DNA from: Butyricicoccus_A sp963601915 | Lineage (GTDB): Bacteria > Bacillota > Clostridia > Oscillospirales > Butyricicoccaceae | Direction of reading: 5' to 3' | Assembly (NCBI GenBank): GCA_963601915.1 | Contig: CAVCGL010000018.1 | Coordinates: 1 to 46,441 of the forward strand | DNA: 46,441 nucleotides | In this document: positions 22,039 through 30,103 of the stretch, piece by piece | Layout: every line of letters starts with the position of its first letter | Numbering within the stretch: position 1 is the first letter of the stretch | Translations under genes and position numbers: made by a program | Notes under the pieces: generated by a model | Databases searched by the model: none | Seen by the model: the letters and a program-made list of their open reading frames with translations, nothing else | What the model was told of the DNA's origin: nothing

Positions 22039-22384
22039 ACATATCTCCCTCTCTTTACTTTATTCTCTTATCATACACACAACAAGAATTGAGATTTTAT
22101 TTCAAAAAGAAACGAAACGGTCGATAGAACAACGCATACATACCAAAGAGACGGATAGCTGTTATTTGCTCTCGAACAGGCATGTGAACAATTTGGTATG
22201 CAGTATTTTTCAGATAAATGGAGCTGAAAAATGTCGTGTTCTTCGAAAAATTCAAAACTTTTGAAAACCAAAACTCTTTTGCTGTATCTTTATCATAGCA
22301 TTCATTGAGACAGAATAAATCTAGAAAAACTGCTCTTTGCTTTCGATTTTGTGCTTTATTTCTCTTTGGATTTTGTGCGGAATT

Positions 22385-22513
22385 GTATAGAATTCGTATC
22401 ATATGGAAATCACTCTGTGCGATATTTTTTACATGGGAAGTTGGTTTTAGGAAATATTTTTTACAATAGAATTTATATCGTATACAAATCACTCTGTGCG
22501 ATATTTTTACATG
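22385..22513 (+). repeat. Two roughly 50-bp direct repeats in an AT-rich intergenic region
   Basis: 22385-22435 and 22465-22513 align with few mismatches and share an exact core of about 22 bases containing CACTCTGTGCGATAT (from about 22411 and 22490). Period about 79-80 bases. The region 22039-22634 otherwise has no gene and is strongly AT-rich. Confidence 0.65.
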
Positions 22514-22574
22514 AAGAATTATTTTTGAAAATGTCTTTTTAAGCCTAATTTTATGGGGGGGGGTAACAATTTTG

Positions 22575-22603
22575 TTGACAAAAAGATAAAAGTTTGATAT
22601 AAT
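22575..22603 (+). promoter_or_regulatory. Perfect consensus promoter of the zinc-ribbon gene
   Basis: TTGACA (22575-22580), exactly 17 bases, TATAAT (22598-22603). A run of nine G (22555-22563) ends 11 bases upstream of the -35 box. Confidence 0.85.
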
Positions 22604-22661
22604 TCAAGCATAAGAATGATGGAAGAAATATCATATGATGGTACACAGGAAGGAGATTTTT

Positions 22662-23234
22662 ATGCCTGAGGAAAACAAAAAGACAAAACAATGTAAATAT
22701 TGTAAGCAGGAAATTGATGCGAAAGCGAAGATTTGTCCGCATTGCCGGAAAAAACAAAAGCCTGGCGGTTGCCTGATTGCAATCCTCGTTGTCGTTGTGA
22801 TTGTTGTAATTGCGATTGCTGGTTCGGCTATGTCCGGAGGAGAAAAGACAAATACAGGTGCATCGACCAACAATACGAACAGCACAAGTACGGCACAGCA
22901 AGAAATTACATATACTGCGTACAGTGTTTCGGAATTGATGAACGATTTGAATACCAATGCGATGAACGCGAGCGACAAATATAAAGATCAGTATGTAGAA
23001 CTGACCGGTAAGTTGAATGTAATTGACAGTAGTGGAAAATATATTTCTATTATACCGACCGATGATGAATATGCGATTATTGGTGTGACTTGCTATTTTC
23101 AGTCAGAAGATCAGAAGAACGCAGTCAAGAGCGCAGCGATTGGCGATACGCTGGTAGTCAAGGGAAAGATTACCGATGTCGGTGAAGTGCTGGGATACTA
23201 TCTCAACATTGATGAAGTGTCCAAGGCACAGTAA
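22662..23234 (+). CDS. Zinc-ribbon membrane protein with OB-like domain
   Basis: 190 aa. An N-terminal zinc ribbon has Cys11, Cys14, Cys25 and Cys28 (CKYC...CPHC), then one transmembrane helix (about 37-57) and a Thr/Asn/Ser-rich linker (60-85). The extracellular domain (about 88-190) resembles the tRNA_anti-like OB fold of secreted Firmicute proteins (YVELTGKLNVIDSSGKYISI, GDTLVVKGKITDVG). Function unknown. ATG at 22662 follows AGGAAGGAGA. Monocistronic, with a perfect consensus promoter and its own terminator, so it is probably well expressed. Confidence 0.75.
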   Translation: MPEENKKTKQCKYCKQEIDAKAKICPHCRKKQKPGGCLIAILVVVVIVVIAIAGSAMSGGEKTNTGASTNNTNSTSTAQQEITYTAYSVSELMNDLNTNAMNASDKYKDQYVELTGKLNVIDSSGKYISIIPTDDEYAIIGVTCYFQSEDQKNAVKSAAIGDTLVVKGKITDVGEVLGYYLNIDEVSKAQ

Positions 23235-23252
23235 ATTGACAGAACAATACGA

Positions 23253-23288
23253 AAAGATGCAGAGACCACAAGCTCTGCATCTTTTTAT
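23253..23288 (+). terminator. Terminator of the zinc-ribbon gene
   Basis: A 12-bp stem AAAGATGCAGAG (23253-23264)/CTCTGCATCTTT (23273-23284) running into a T-run. Confidence 0.9.
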
Positions 23289-23311
23289 TTTGGGTAAGAA
23301 ATAATATAGTA

Positions 23312-23340
23312 TTGATGAAACATGGCGAAAATGATATGAT
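23312..23340 (+). promoter_or_regulatory. Promoter of the selenium/molybdenum hydroxylase operon
   Basis: TTGATG (23312-23317), 17 bases, TATGAT (23335-23340), about 35 bases upstream of selD. Confidence 0.6.
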
Positions 23341-23375
23341 TAAGAGGATAAAAGAAGGGTGAAGGAGAAAACGCG

Positions 23376-24401
23376 ATGGCAGAAGAAATCGTATTTTGCA
23401 AGGGCGGCGGCTGTACGGCAAAGCTGGGAGCAGGCATTTTGAGCCGTGTGCTTTCGGCGCTGCCAAAAGGCGAGTCAGATCCCAATCTGCTCGTTGGATA
23501 TGACAGCCATGATGATGCTGCGGTCTATCAGGTGTCGGACGATTTAGCGATTGTTCAGACGCTGGATTTCTTTCCGCCGATGGTGGACGATCCGTATACC
23601 TTCGGACAGATTGCCGCTGCCAACGCGCTGAGTGATATTTATGCGATGGGCGGCGAGGTCAAAACAGCATTAAATATTGTGTGTTTTCCGGAAAAAATGG
23701 ATTTGAATATTTTGGGAGAAATCATGCGCGGCGGCTCGGAAAAGGTGTTGGAAGCAGGCGCTTCTCTGGTCGGCGGACATTCGATTGCAGATGACAGCGT
23801 GAAATATGGCTTGTCGATCATGGGAACCATTGACCCGAAAGCGGTATATGCCAACAATCATGGCCAGGCGGGCGATGCGCTGATTTTGACGAAAAAGCTC
23901 GGCGTTGGTATTGTGTGCACGGCCAATCGCGTGGGAGAGGCGTCAGAACAAGCCATGCAGGAAGCTATTGCATCTATGAAAACGCTCAATAAATATGCGG
24001 CGGAAATTTGCAAAAAATATGCCGTACACGCGTGTACAGATGTCACGGGATTTAGCTTTCTCGGTCATTTGCATGAGATGCTGGACGGAAAACTGTCCGC
24101 ACGCATTGATTCCCGCCATGTGCCGGTAATAGCAGAAGCCTTGCACCATGCCGATGAATTTCTGCTGACCGCGGCAGGACAGCGCAATCGAAATTATGTC
24201 AAGGACTTTGTACAGTTCAAAAATATTCCGTTTGCGATGGAAGAGGTGCTGCTAGATCCGCAGACTTCCGGCGGCCTGCTGCTGGCCGTGGAACCGGTGC
24301 AGGCGGCACAGCTGGAAAAGGAATTGCAGCAGGCAGGACTTCCGGCACGCATCGTCGGAGAACTTACCAATAAGACAGAACCGGAAATTTTGGTTCTTTG
24401 A
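23376..24401 (+). CDS. selD: Selenide, water dikinase (selenophosphate synthase)
   Basis: 341 aa. It makes selenophosphate from selenide and ATP in the cytosol. The N-terminal GGGCTAKLGAG contains the active-site Cys13 and Lys16; here the first position is Cys, not selenocysteine. The AIRS-type ATP-binding core shows DDAAVYQ, TLDFFPPMVDDP and VGGHSIADD, and DPQTSGGLL lies near the C-terminus. Standing at the head of a molybdenum-hydroxylase operon, it most likely supplies selenium for the labile Se ligand of that enzyme class rather than only for selenoproteins. Good ribosome binding site (AAGGAG). Confidence 0.95.
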   Translation: MAEEIVFCKGGGCTAKLGAGILSRVLSALPKGESDPNLLVGYDSHDDAAVYQVSDDLAIVQTLDFFPPMVDDPYTFGQIAAANALSDIYAMGGEVKTALNIVCFPEKMDLNILGEIMRGGSEKVLEAGASLVGGHSIADDSVKYGLSIMGTIDPKAVYANNHGQAGDALILTKKLGVGIVCTANRVGEASEQAMQEAIASMKTLNKYAAEICKKYAVHACTDVTGFSFLGHLHEMLDGKLSARIDSRHVPVIAEALHHADEFLLTAAGQRNRNYVKDFVQFKNIPFAMEEVLLDPQTSGGLLLAVEPVQAAQLEKELQQAGLPARIVGELTNKTEPEILVL

Positions 24402-24424
24402 GCATAAATAAGGAGAAACAATAC

Positions 24425-25051
24425 ATGAATCAGACAGTCAATGCAATGGGCGATGCTTGCCCGATTCCAGTTGTCAAGACAAAGAATGCCATCAAAGAGA
24501 TGGGTGCGGCAGGCGGTACTGTCGAGACCTTTGTAGACAACGAAATCGCCGTACAGAATTTGACCAAAATGGCAGATCAGAAGGGATACAGCGTACAGTC
24601 GGAACAGCTGGAAAGCAACAAATATCGCGTGGTTATGACGGTGGGAGAGCAGACTGAACAGCAGGTGCAGGAAACCGCACAGGAGCCGGTCGTTTGCGCA
24701 CCGGTGCAAAAGGAAAAGAATACAGTTGTTGTCATTTCTTCCGCCTGCATGGGAAGTGGAGATGATGCGTTGGGTGCTGTGCTCATGAAGGGCTTTATCT
24801 ATGCGCTGTCTCAGCAGGATGAGCTGCCGAAGACCATACTGTTCTATAACGGCGGCGCAAAGCTGACCTGCGAAGGTGCCGTGACATTGGAAGATCTCAA
24901 GGAGCTGGAGGCACAGGGTGTAGAGATTATGACCTGCGGCACCTGCCTGAATCACTATGGTCTGACGGATCAATTACAGGTTGGCACGGTGACCAATATG
25001 TATGTGATTGCAGAGAAGATGACGCAGGCTTCGCTGATTGTTAAGCCGTGA
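24425..25051 (+). CDS. yedF: Selenium metabolism protein YedF (TusA-DsrE-like fusion)
   Basis: 208 aa. An N-terminal TusA-like domain with the sulfur/selenium-carrier Cys12 (DACPIPVVKTK) is joined to a C-terminal DsrE-like domain (about 100-208) with SACMGSGDD, FYNGGAKL and TCGTCLNHYG. It is thought to carry selenium to its target in selenium-dependent hydroxylase systems. ATG at 24425 follows AAGGAG. The gene starts 23 bases after selD and overlaps the desulfurase gene by four bases. Confidence 0.92.
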   Translation: MNQTVNAMGDACPIPVVKTKNAIKEMGAAGGTVETFVDNEIAVQNLTKMADQKGYSVQSEQLESNKYRVVMTVGEQTEQQVQETAQEPVVCAPVQKEKNTVVVISSACMGSGDDALGAVLMKGFIYALSQQDELPKTILFYNGGAKLTCEGAVTLEDLKELEAQGVEIMTCGTCLNHYGLTDQLQVGTVTNMYVIAEKMTQASLIVKP

Positions 25052-26202
25052 TTTATTTTGACAGTGCGGCGACATCCTTTTATAAGCCGGAGCAGGTAGA
25101 ACAGGCAGTGTGCCGGGCGTTTCACACGATTGGCAACGCTGGCCGCGGCGCGCATGCGCCGACGCTGGAAGCATCCCGCGTGCTGTACCGCACACGGGCG
25201 AAGCTGGCACAGCTGTTTCATGCGGAAAATGCGTCACGGATTGCCTTTACAGCCAATGTCACGCAGGCGCTGAACATCGCGATAGATGGCCTGCTCCAAG
25301 CGGGAGACCATGTGGTGACAACGGTGTGTGAACACAACTCCGTGCTGCGTCCATTATACAAAAAACAAGAAACCGGTGTTTTTTTGACTATTGTATCGGC
25401 GGATGAAAACGGAGTGATTGATCCGCAGAAGATACAAGATGCCATGCGTGAAAATACCCGCGCCATTGTCATGCATCACGCGTCCAATGTGACGGGAAAT
25501 GTCGCGCCGATCAAACAGATTGCAGATATTGCGCATCAGGCAGGCGCCTTATTGATTGTCGATGCGGCACAGACCGCCGGTGCCATTCCGATTGACGTAC
25601 AGGCAATGGGTATAGACGTCCTGTGCTTTACCGGACATAAGAGCTTGCTCGGCCCGCAGGGCACGGGCGGTATGTATGTGCGGGAAGGCTTGTCGATTCC
25701 CTCTCTGCTGGTAGGCGGCAGCGGCGTGCACAGCTTTGACAAGCATCAGCCGACGGATATGCCGACTGCACTGGAAGCGGGCACGGCAAATGGACACGGC
25801 ATTGCCGGTCTGGAAGCCGCGGTTGATTTTCTGTTGGAGACAGGCGTAGAGACGATTCATGCGCGAGAAGATGCTCTGGTGCGGCGCTTTTTGTCCGGTA
25901 TTTGGCCTATTGCGAACGTGAAACTATATGGCGATATGGATGCGCCGCTGCGCGCACCGATTGTCACATGGAATCTTGGCACTGCCGATGCAGCTGTGGT
26001 CAGCGATGTGCTGTGGGAGGAGTATGACATCTGTGTGCGTGCAGGCGCACATTGCGCACCGCTCATGCACGAGCACTTTGGAACGACAGAACAGGGTGCC
26101 GTGCGGTTCAGCTTCTCGTATTGGAACACCGAGGCGGAAGTTGACCGCGCGATACAAGCCGTGCGGGACATTGCCGCAGAATGCGAGGCAGCGAATGCGT
26201 AA
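25048..26202 (+). CDS. Cysteine desulfurase / selenocysteine lyase-like aminotransferase
   Basis: 384 aa, a class-V PLP enzyme. Lys198 (TGHKSL) is the expected PLP lysine, VDAAQTAG holds the PLP-ring Asp, and Cys336 (RAGAHCAP) is the SufS/Csd-type catalytic Cys. It mobilises S (for sulfuration of the molybdenum cofactor) or Se, as expected for this operon. It starts with GTG overlapping the yedF stop (GTGA). This is the EF2568-type subfamily found in selenium-molybdenum hydroxylase clusters. Whether it acts on cysteine or selenocysteine cannot be read from sequence. Confidence 0.9.
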   Translation: MIYFDSAATSFYKPEQVEQAVCRAFHTIGNAGRGAHAPTLEASRVLYRTRAKLAQLFHAENASRIAFTANVTQALNIAIDGLLQAGDHVVTTVCEHNSVLRPLYKKQETGVFLTIVSADENGVIDPQKIQDAMRENTRAIVMHHASNVTGNVAPIKQIADIAHQAGALLIVDAAQTAGAIPIDVQAMGIDVLCFTGHKSLLGPQGTGGMYVREGLSIPSLLVGGSGVHSFDKHQPTDMPTALEAGTANGHGIAGLEAAVDFLLETGVETIHAREDALVRRFLSGIWPIANVKLYGDMDAPLRAPIVTWNLGTADAAVVSDVLWEEYDICVRAGAHCAPLMHEHFGTTEQGAVRFSFSYWNTEAEVDRAIQAVRDIAAECEAANA

Positions 26203-26431
26203 CAAACGAGAGTATGTGATTTTGACCTTTCGCACGACAACCGATGCAATGGCCATGGAAGCGCAGTGTGCAGAACAAAGCATCCCCGGCAGGCTGATTC
26301 CTATCCCGCGGGAGATTACTGCGGGCTGTGGATTGGCGTGGCGCATTGCGCCGGAACAATATACACAAAACAAAGATGCGATTTTCGCCCTGCACATTCC
26401 GTTTGAGCAAATGGTATCTTTGAAGATATAG
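26195..26431 (+). CDS. DUF3343 putative Se/S carrier protein
   Basis: 78 aa. Short ferredoxin-like-fold protein with YVILTFRTTTDAMAME at the start and the conserved ITAGCGLAWRI holding the single key Cys. Annotated in families as a putative selenium/sulfur carrier. The start ATG overlaps the desulfurase stop by 8 bases. It is the natural partner of the desulfurase and YedF. Confidence 0.88.
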   Translation: MRNKREYVILTFRTTTDAMAMEAQCAEQSIPGRLIPIPREITAGCGLAWRIAPEQYTQNKDAIFALHIPFEQMVSLKI

Positions 26432-26441
26432 GAGAACGGTG

Positions 26442-27362
26442 ATGCGAGAATTATTTGCAGATATTTTACAACAAACACAAAACAATCAGACTGCTGCGTG
26501 GCAGATTGAAATTGCCGGAGAGACATACACGCGTTTGTTTCGGCCGAAAGAACGATTGATTCTGTTGGGCGCGGGACACATTGCGCAGCCGCTGTGTGAG
26601 ATCGCAGCCATGCTTGGCTTTTCGGTTACCGTCGTGGATGACAGACCATCGTTTGCCAATCATCCGCGGTTTCCGCAGGCAGAGCAGATTCTCTGTGATG
26701 CCTTCCCTCATGCGATAGAACAGCTGCATATTCATGCGGGTGATTATGTCGCTGTGATTACGCGCGGACACCGATACGATGCCGATTGCCTGCGCGCGTT
26801 GCTCGCGGGAACCATGCCGCGGTATCTGGGCATGCTCGGCTCCAAGCGGCGCACGATCGCCCTGCTGCACATGCTGGCACAGGAGGGCTTGGCGCAAGAC
26901 AAGCTGGACAGCATTCATACGCCGATTGGATTGGATATTGGAGCACTGTCCGTACAGGAAATTGCCGTGTCTATTGCGGCGGAGCTGATACAGACACGCC
27001 GGTGCGGACTGGATCGCCGCTCCAAATCGCATATACTAACCGAAGAAATATTTCGTGCCGATGTCGTAGAAGATATTGTCAGCAATCCGCTCAAAAAAGC
27101 GCTGCTGCTGGTGTATGAGACGAGTGGATCGACGCCGGTGAAGTCAGGAGCCTTTATGACGGTAAACGAGATGTTTCAGGCAAAGGGAACCATCGGCGGC
27201 GGATGCAGCGAGAGCGCGGTGTTGCGCGATGCCTTTCATTTGATTGGCACGGGAGAGAGTAAGTGCGTGACCGTCGATATGAGCAATGATGTGGCGGCGG
27301 AAGAGGGCATGGTGTGCGGCGGTCAGATGAAAATCTTTTTGATGGATTTGAGCGAAATATGA
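26442..27362 (+). CDS. XdhC/CoxI-type molybdenum hydroxylase maturation factor
   Basis: 306 aa. An N-terminal Rossmann domain (about 36-185, LILLGAGHIAQPLCEIA) and a C-terminal XdhC_CoxI domain (about 215-305, ETSGSTPVKSGAFM, IGGGCSE, CGGQMKIFL) occur in the reverse of the textbook order. Such proteins bind the mature cofactor and help its sulfuration/selenation and insertion. ATG 26442 with GGAGA is preferred over GTG 26439. It ends in an ATGA overlap with yqeC. Confidence 0.88.
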   Translation: MRELFADILQQTQNNQTAAWQIEIAGETYTRLFRPKERLILLGAGHIAQPLCEIAAMLGFSVTVVDDRPSFANHPRFPQAEQILCDAFPHAIEQLHIHAGDYVAVITRGHRYDADCLRALLAGTMPRYLGMLGSKRRTIALLHMLAQEGLAQDKLDSIHTPIGLDIGALSVQEIAVSIAAELIQTRRCGLDRRSKSHILTEEIFRADVVEDIVSNPLKKALLLVYETSGSTPVKSGAFMTVNEMFQAKGTIGGGCSESAVLRDAFHLIGTGESKCVTVDMSNDVAAEEGMVCGGQMKIFLMDLSEI

Positions 27363-28051
27363 CACGACCACATATCTATTTGCCGGATTTGCGAGAAATT
27401 TCCTGTTTGACAGATGCAATTGTTCCGGCTCCAATTACGGCGTTTGTCGGCGGCGGAGGAAAGACGAGCAGTATGCTGACGATGGGAACCGAGCTGGCAC
27501 AGCGCGGCAAGCAGACGATTCTCACAACCACAACGCGCATCTATCCCTTTGAGGAGCCACTGCTGGAGCATCTGCGCTGTGTCGGCCTGCCCGCGCAGCA
27601 GGGCAAGCTTCGGGGTGTTGACGATCCGGACACACTCAAGCAGGAATGTGACTTTTTGCTCATCGAAGCAGACGGAAGCCGCGGTTTGCCGATCAAGGCA
27701 CCGGCGGCACATGAACCGGTGCTGACAGCACAGACTGGCCTGGTGATTGCGGTCATGGGCTTGACCGGTGTGGGAAAACCCATTGCGCAGGTGTGCCATC
27801 GGCCGGAGCGCGTATGCGAGGTGCTTTCGATGACACCGGAGCAGTGCATCACGCCGGAAGCGGCGGCTTCTCTGATTGTACAGGAAAGCGGCCTGCGCAA
27901 AGGCGTACACGAGCGGCGGTTTGCTGTCATTCTCAATCAGGCAGACAGCGCAAAAGAGAAAGAAGCAGGCGTTCGCATCGCGGCATGTTTGCCCGATGCC
28001 ATTTCCTGCGTCTTAACGACATATCGAGAGGAAACAACATGCGAGTATTGA
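27359..28051 (+). CDS. yqeC: Selenium-dependent hydroxylase accessory protein YqeC
   Basis: 230 aa. A P-loop GTPase/ATPase-like protein: FVGGGGKTSSM (about 29-39) is the Walker A, LLIEADGSRGLPIKAP (about 100-115) the conserved family motif, and VMGLTGVGKPI another conserved segment. It is a marker gene for selenium-dependent molybdenum hydroxylases; the exact step is unresolved, probably cofactor selenation or insertion. Start overlaps the previous stop (ATGA); its end overlaps yqeB by 13 bases. Confidence 0.9.
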   Translation: MTRPHIYLPDLREISCLTDAIVPAPITAFVGGGGKTSSMLTMGTELAQRGKQTILTTTTRIYPFEEPLLEHLRCVGLPAQQGKLRGVDDPDTLKQECDFLLIEADGSRGLPIKAPAAHEPVLTAQTGLVIAVMGLTGVGKPIAQVCHRPERVCEVLSMTPEQCITPEAAASLIVQESGLRKGVHERRFAVILNQADSAKEKEAGVRIAACLPDAISCVLTTYREETTCEY

Positions 28052-28833
28052 TAAAAGGAGCCGGAGATTTGGCGAGCGGCATTGCCTGTCGGCTGCATCA
28101 GTGCGGCTTTTCCGTTGTCATGACAGATCTCGCCGTTCCGACGGCGGTGCGGCGCACCGTGGCGTTCTCCAGAGCCATTTATGAACGAACGGCGGAAATT
28201 GAAGGCGCTGCTGCCCAGCTGTGCAGCAACATGGACGAAGTGCAGGATGTTTTGCGGCGCGGAGAGATTGCGGTGGTCATTGATCCGGAGGCAACAATTC
28301 GGGAGCAATGGAAGCCGGATGCCGTTGTCGATGCGATCTTGGCAAAGCACAATTTGGGAACGCGCATCGATGACGCGCCGATTGTGGTCGCCGTGGGGCC
28401 GGGCTTTACGGCGGGCAAAGATTGCCATTGTGTGGTGGAGACCAAGCGCGGACATTATTTGGGCAGATGCATCTATACAGGCAGTGCGATTGCCAACACA
28501 GGCGTGCCGGGCAATATTGGCGGCTATACCAAAGAGCGAATTTTGCGCGCACCGTGTGACGGCGTGTTTGAGCCGGTCGTACTCATTGGCGACACCGTAC
28601 AGCGCGGGGACATTTGCGGCACGGTAAATGGGATGCCGATGCGCAGTGAAATCCCGGGCGTCGTGCGCGGCCTGCTGCAAAGCGGTGTCGTCGTGACAAA
28701 GGGCATGAAGTCCGGTGATGTTGACCCGCGATGCGAACGGGCGCACTGTTATACGGTCAGCGATAAGGCGAGAGCCGTGGGCGGCGGTGTGCTGGAAGCC
28801 CTGCTGCATTTGGATTTTTTGAAAAAGCAATGA
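28039..28833 (+). CDS. yqeB: Selenium-dependent molybdenum hydroxylase system protein YqeB (EF2563 family)
   Basis: 264 aa. Begins with a nucleotide-binding-like RVLIKGAGDLASGIACRL, followed by the family-specific VVAVGPGFTAGKDCHCVVETKRGH and GNIGGYTKERILRAP segments. Together with YqeC and SelD this is the diagnostic trio of selenium-dependent molybdenum hydroxylases. Its biochemical role is not settled. Translation is coupled to yqeC. A 36-base gap leads to the FAD subunit gene. Confidence 0.92.
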   Translation: MRVLIKGAGDLASGIACRLHQCGFSVVMTDLAVPTAVRRTVAFSRAIYERTAEIEGAAAQLCSNMDEVQDVLRRGEIAVVIDPEATIREQWKPDAVVDAILAKHNLGTRIDDAPIVVAVGPGFTAGKDCHCVVETKRGHYLGRCIYTGSAIANTGVPGNIGGYTKERILRAPCDGVFEPVVLIGDTVQRGDICGTVNGMPMRSEIPGVVRGLLQSGVVVTKGMKSGDVDPRCERAHCYTVSDKARAVGGGVLEALLHLDFLKKQ

Positions 28834-28869
28834 GAGAGAACAGACTGAGAGCAATGAGGTGACGGGAAT

Positions 28870-29649
28870 ATGATTACAATCCGAGAATTTTTGAAAGCAA
28901 GCTCTTTGGAAGAAGCGTGGAAGGCGAACCAAAAGCGCCCGAACCGCGTGTTGGGCGGCATGGGATGGATGAAAATGAGCAGCGGCAATGTCTCCACTGC
29001 CATTGATTTGAGCGGTTTGGGCCTCGACCAAATTGAGGAAACAGACAGCGAATTTATCATCGGTGCGATGGCAACGCTGCGGCAGTTTGAGACCCACGAG
29101 GGACTCAACGCGTATTTTGACCATGCGGCGCAGGAGAGTGTGCGGCATATTGTCGGCGTGCAGTTCCGCAACTGTGCGACGATGGGCGGCTCGGTTTGGC
29201 TGCGTGCCGGATTTTCCGATCCGCTCACGCTGCTGCTGGCACTGGACTGCACCGTGGAGCTGTATCAGGGCGAGGACAAAGTGGTACAGATACCCATCGC
29301 AGAATTCTGTCGGCAGAAGCCGGATAACAGCATTTTGACCGCTGTACACATTCAAAAAACAGGGCGAAAGATTGCCTATCAGTCCTTCCGCAACACAGAG
29401 ACGGATTTTCCGGTTCTGACGGCGGCGGTCAGCGTCAAGAATGGCAAATATTGTGCGGCCGTCGGCGCACGTCCGATTCGTGCACGGGAGGTCTATGCGG
29501 ATACCATTCCGGAATTGATAGAGCAGGCAAAAGCACTGTCTTACCAGGACAATATTCGCGCATCGGCAGAGTATCGCCGGATGCTGTCCGGCGTGCTGAT
29601 TCAGCGCGCAGCGGATGAGCTGGAAAGGATCGAAATCAATGGAAATTAA
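28870..29649 (+). CDS. xdhB: Xanthine dehydrogenase-type FAD-binding subunit
   Basis: 259 aa, medium (FAD) subunit of a three-subunit molybdenum hydroxylase. An N-terminal FAD-binding PCMH-type domain includes GGMGWMKM near 29-36 and RNCATMGGSVWLRAG near 110-124, with a C-terminal CO-dehydrogenase flavoprotein domain (about 160-255). It passes electrons from the Fe-S clusters to NAD(P)+ or another acceptor. It is followed with an 11-base overlap by the Fe-S subunit gene. Confidence 0.92.
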   Translation: MITIREFLKASSLEEAWKANQKRPNRVLGGMGWMKMSSGNVSTAIDLSGLGLDQIEETDSEFIIGAMATLRQFETHEGLNAYFDHAAQESVRHIVGVQFRNCATMGGSVWLRAGFSDPLTLLLALDCTVELYQGEDKVVQIPIAEFCRQKPDNSILTAVHIQKTGRKIAYQSFRNTETDFPVLTAAVSVKNGKYCAAVGARPIRAREVYADTIPELIEQAKALSYQDNIRASAEYRRMLSGVLIQRAADELERIEINGN

Positions 29650-30103
29650 GTTGAAATTGAATGGCAAACAGATCGTTGATCTGATTGAGCCGGATATGCT
29701 GCTGTTGGATTTTTGCCGCAAGCATCACTGCAAGAGTGTCAAGCGCGGCTGCGAGACCTCCAACTGCGGCCTATGTACGGTATGGCTGGACGGCAAACCG
29801 GTGCTCAGCTGCAATGTGCTGGCAGCGCGTGCCGATGGACACGAAGTGACCACGCTGGAAGGCTTGCAGGAGGAAGCGCATGCGTTTGGCATGTTTCTTG
29901 CCCGAGAAGGCGGCGAGCAGTGCGGCTTCTGCAATCCGGGCTTTATCATGAATGTGCTGGCAATGCAGCGCGAGCTGACGGACCCGACAGATGCGGAAAT
30001 CAAAGAGTATCTCTCCGGCAATCTGTGCCGCTGTACCGGCTATGCCAGCCATATGCGCGCGATTCATAAATGGCTCAAGCAGCAGAAGGAGGCAGAAGCA
30101 TGA
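29639..30103 (+). CDS. xdhC: Xanthine dehydrogenase-type [2Fe-2S] subunit
   Basis: 154 aa, small subunit with two 2Fe-2S clusters: Cys38, 43, 46 and 58 (plant-ferredoxin type) and Cys95, 98, 130 and 132 (helical-bundle type). It relays electrons from molybdenum to FAD. ATG 29639 lies in the end of the FAD subunit gene; an eight-codon longer frame is rejected. The symbol follows the small-subunit naming and is distinct from the XdhC maturation factor at 26442. Confidence 0.93.
   Translation: MEIKLKLNGKQIVDLIEPDMLLLDFCRKHHCKSVKRGCETSNCGLCTVWLDGKPVLSCNVLAARADGHEVTTLEGLQEEAHAFGMFLAREGGEQCGFCNPGFIMNVLAMQRELTDPTDAEIKEYLSGNLCRCTGYASHMRAIHKWLKQQKEAEA

Noticed and set aside
23376..23430. Selenocysteine codon in selD
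   Set aside because: The active-site position is an ordinary Cys codon and the frame has no internal TGA.
27937..29721. 594-codon leftward open frame
   Set aside because: Antisense to yqeB, xdhB and part of xdhC, all of which have family motifs and coupled starts.
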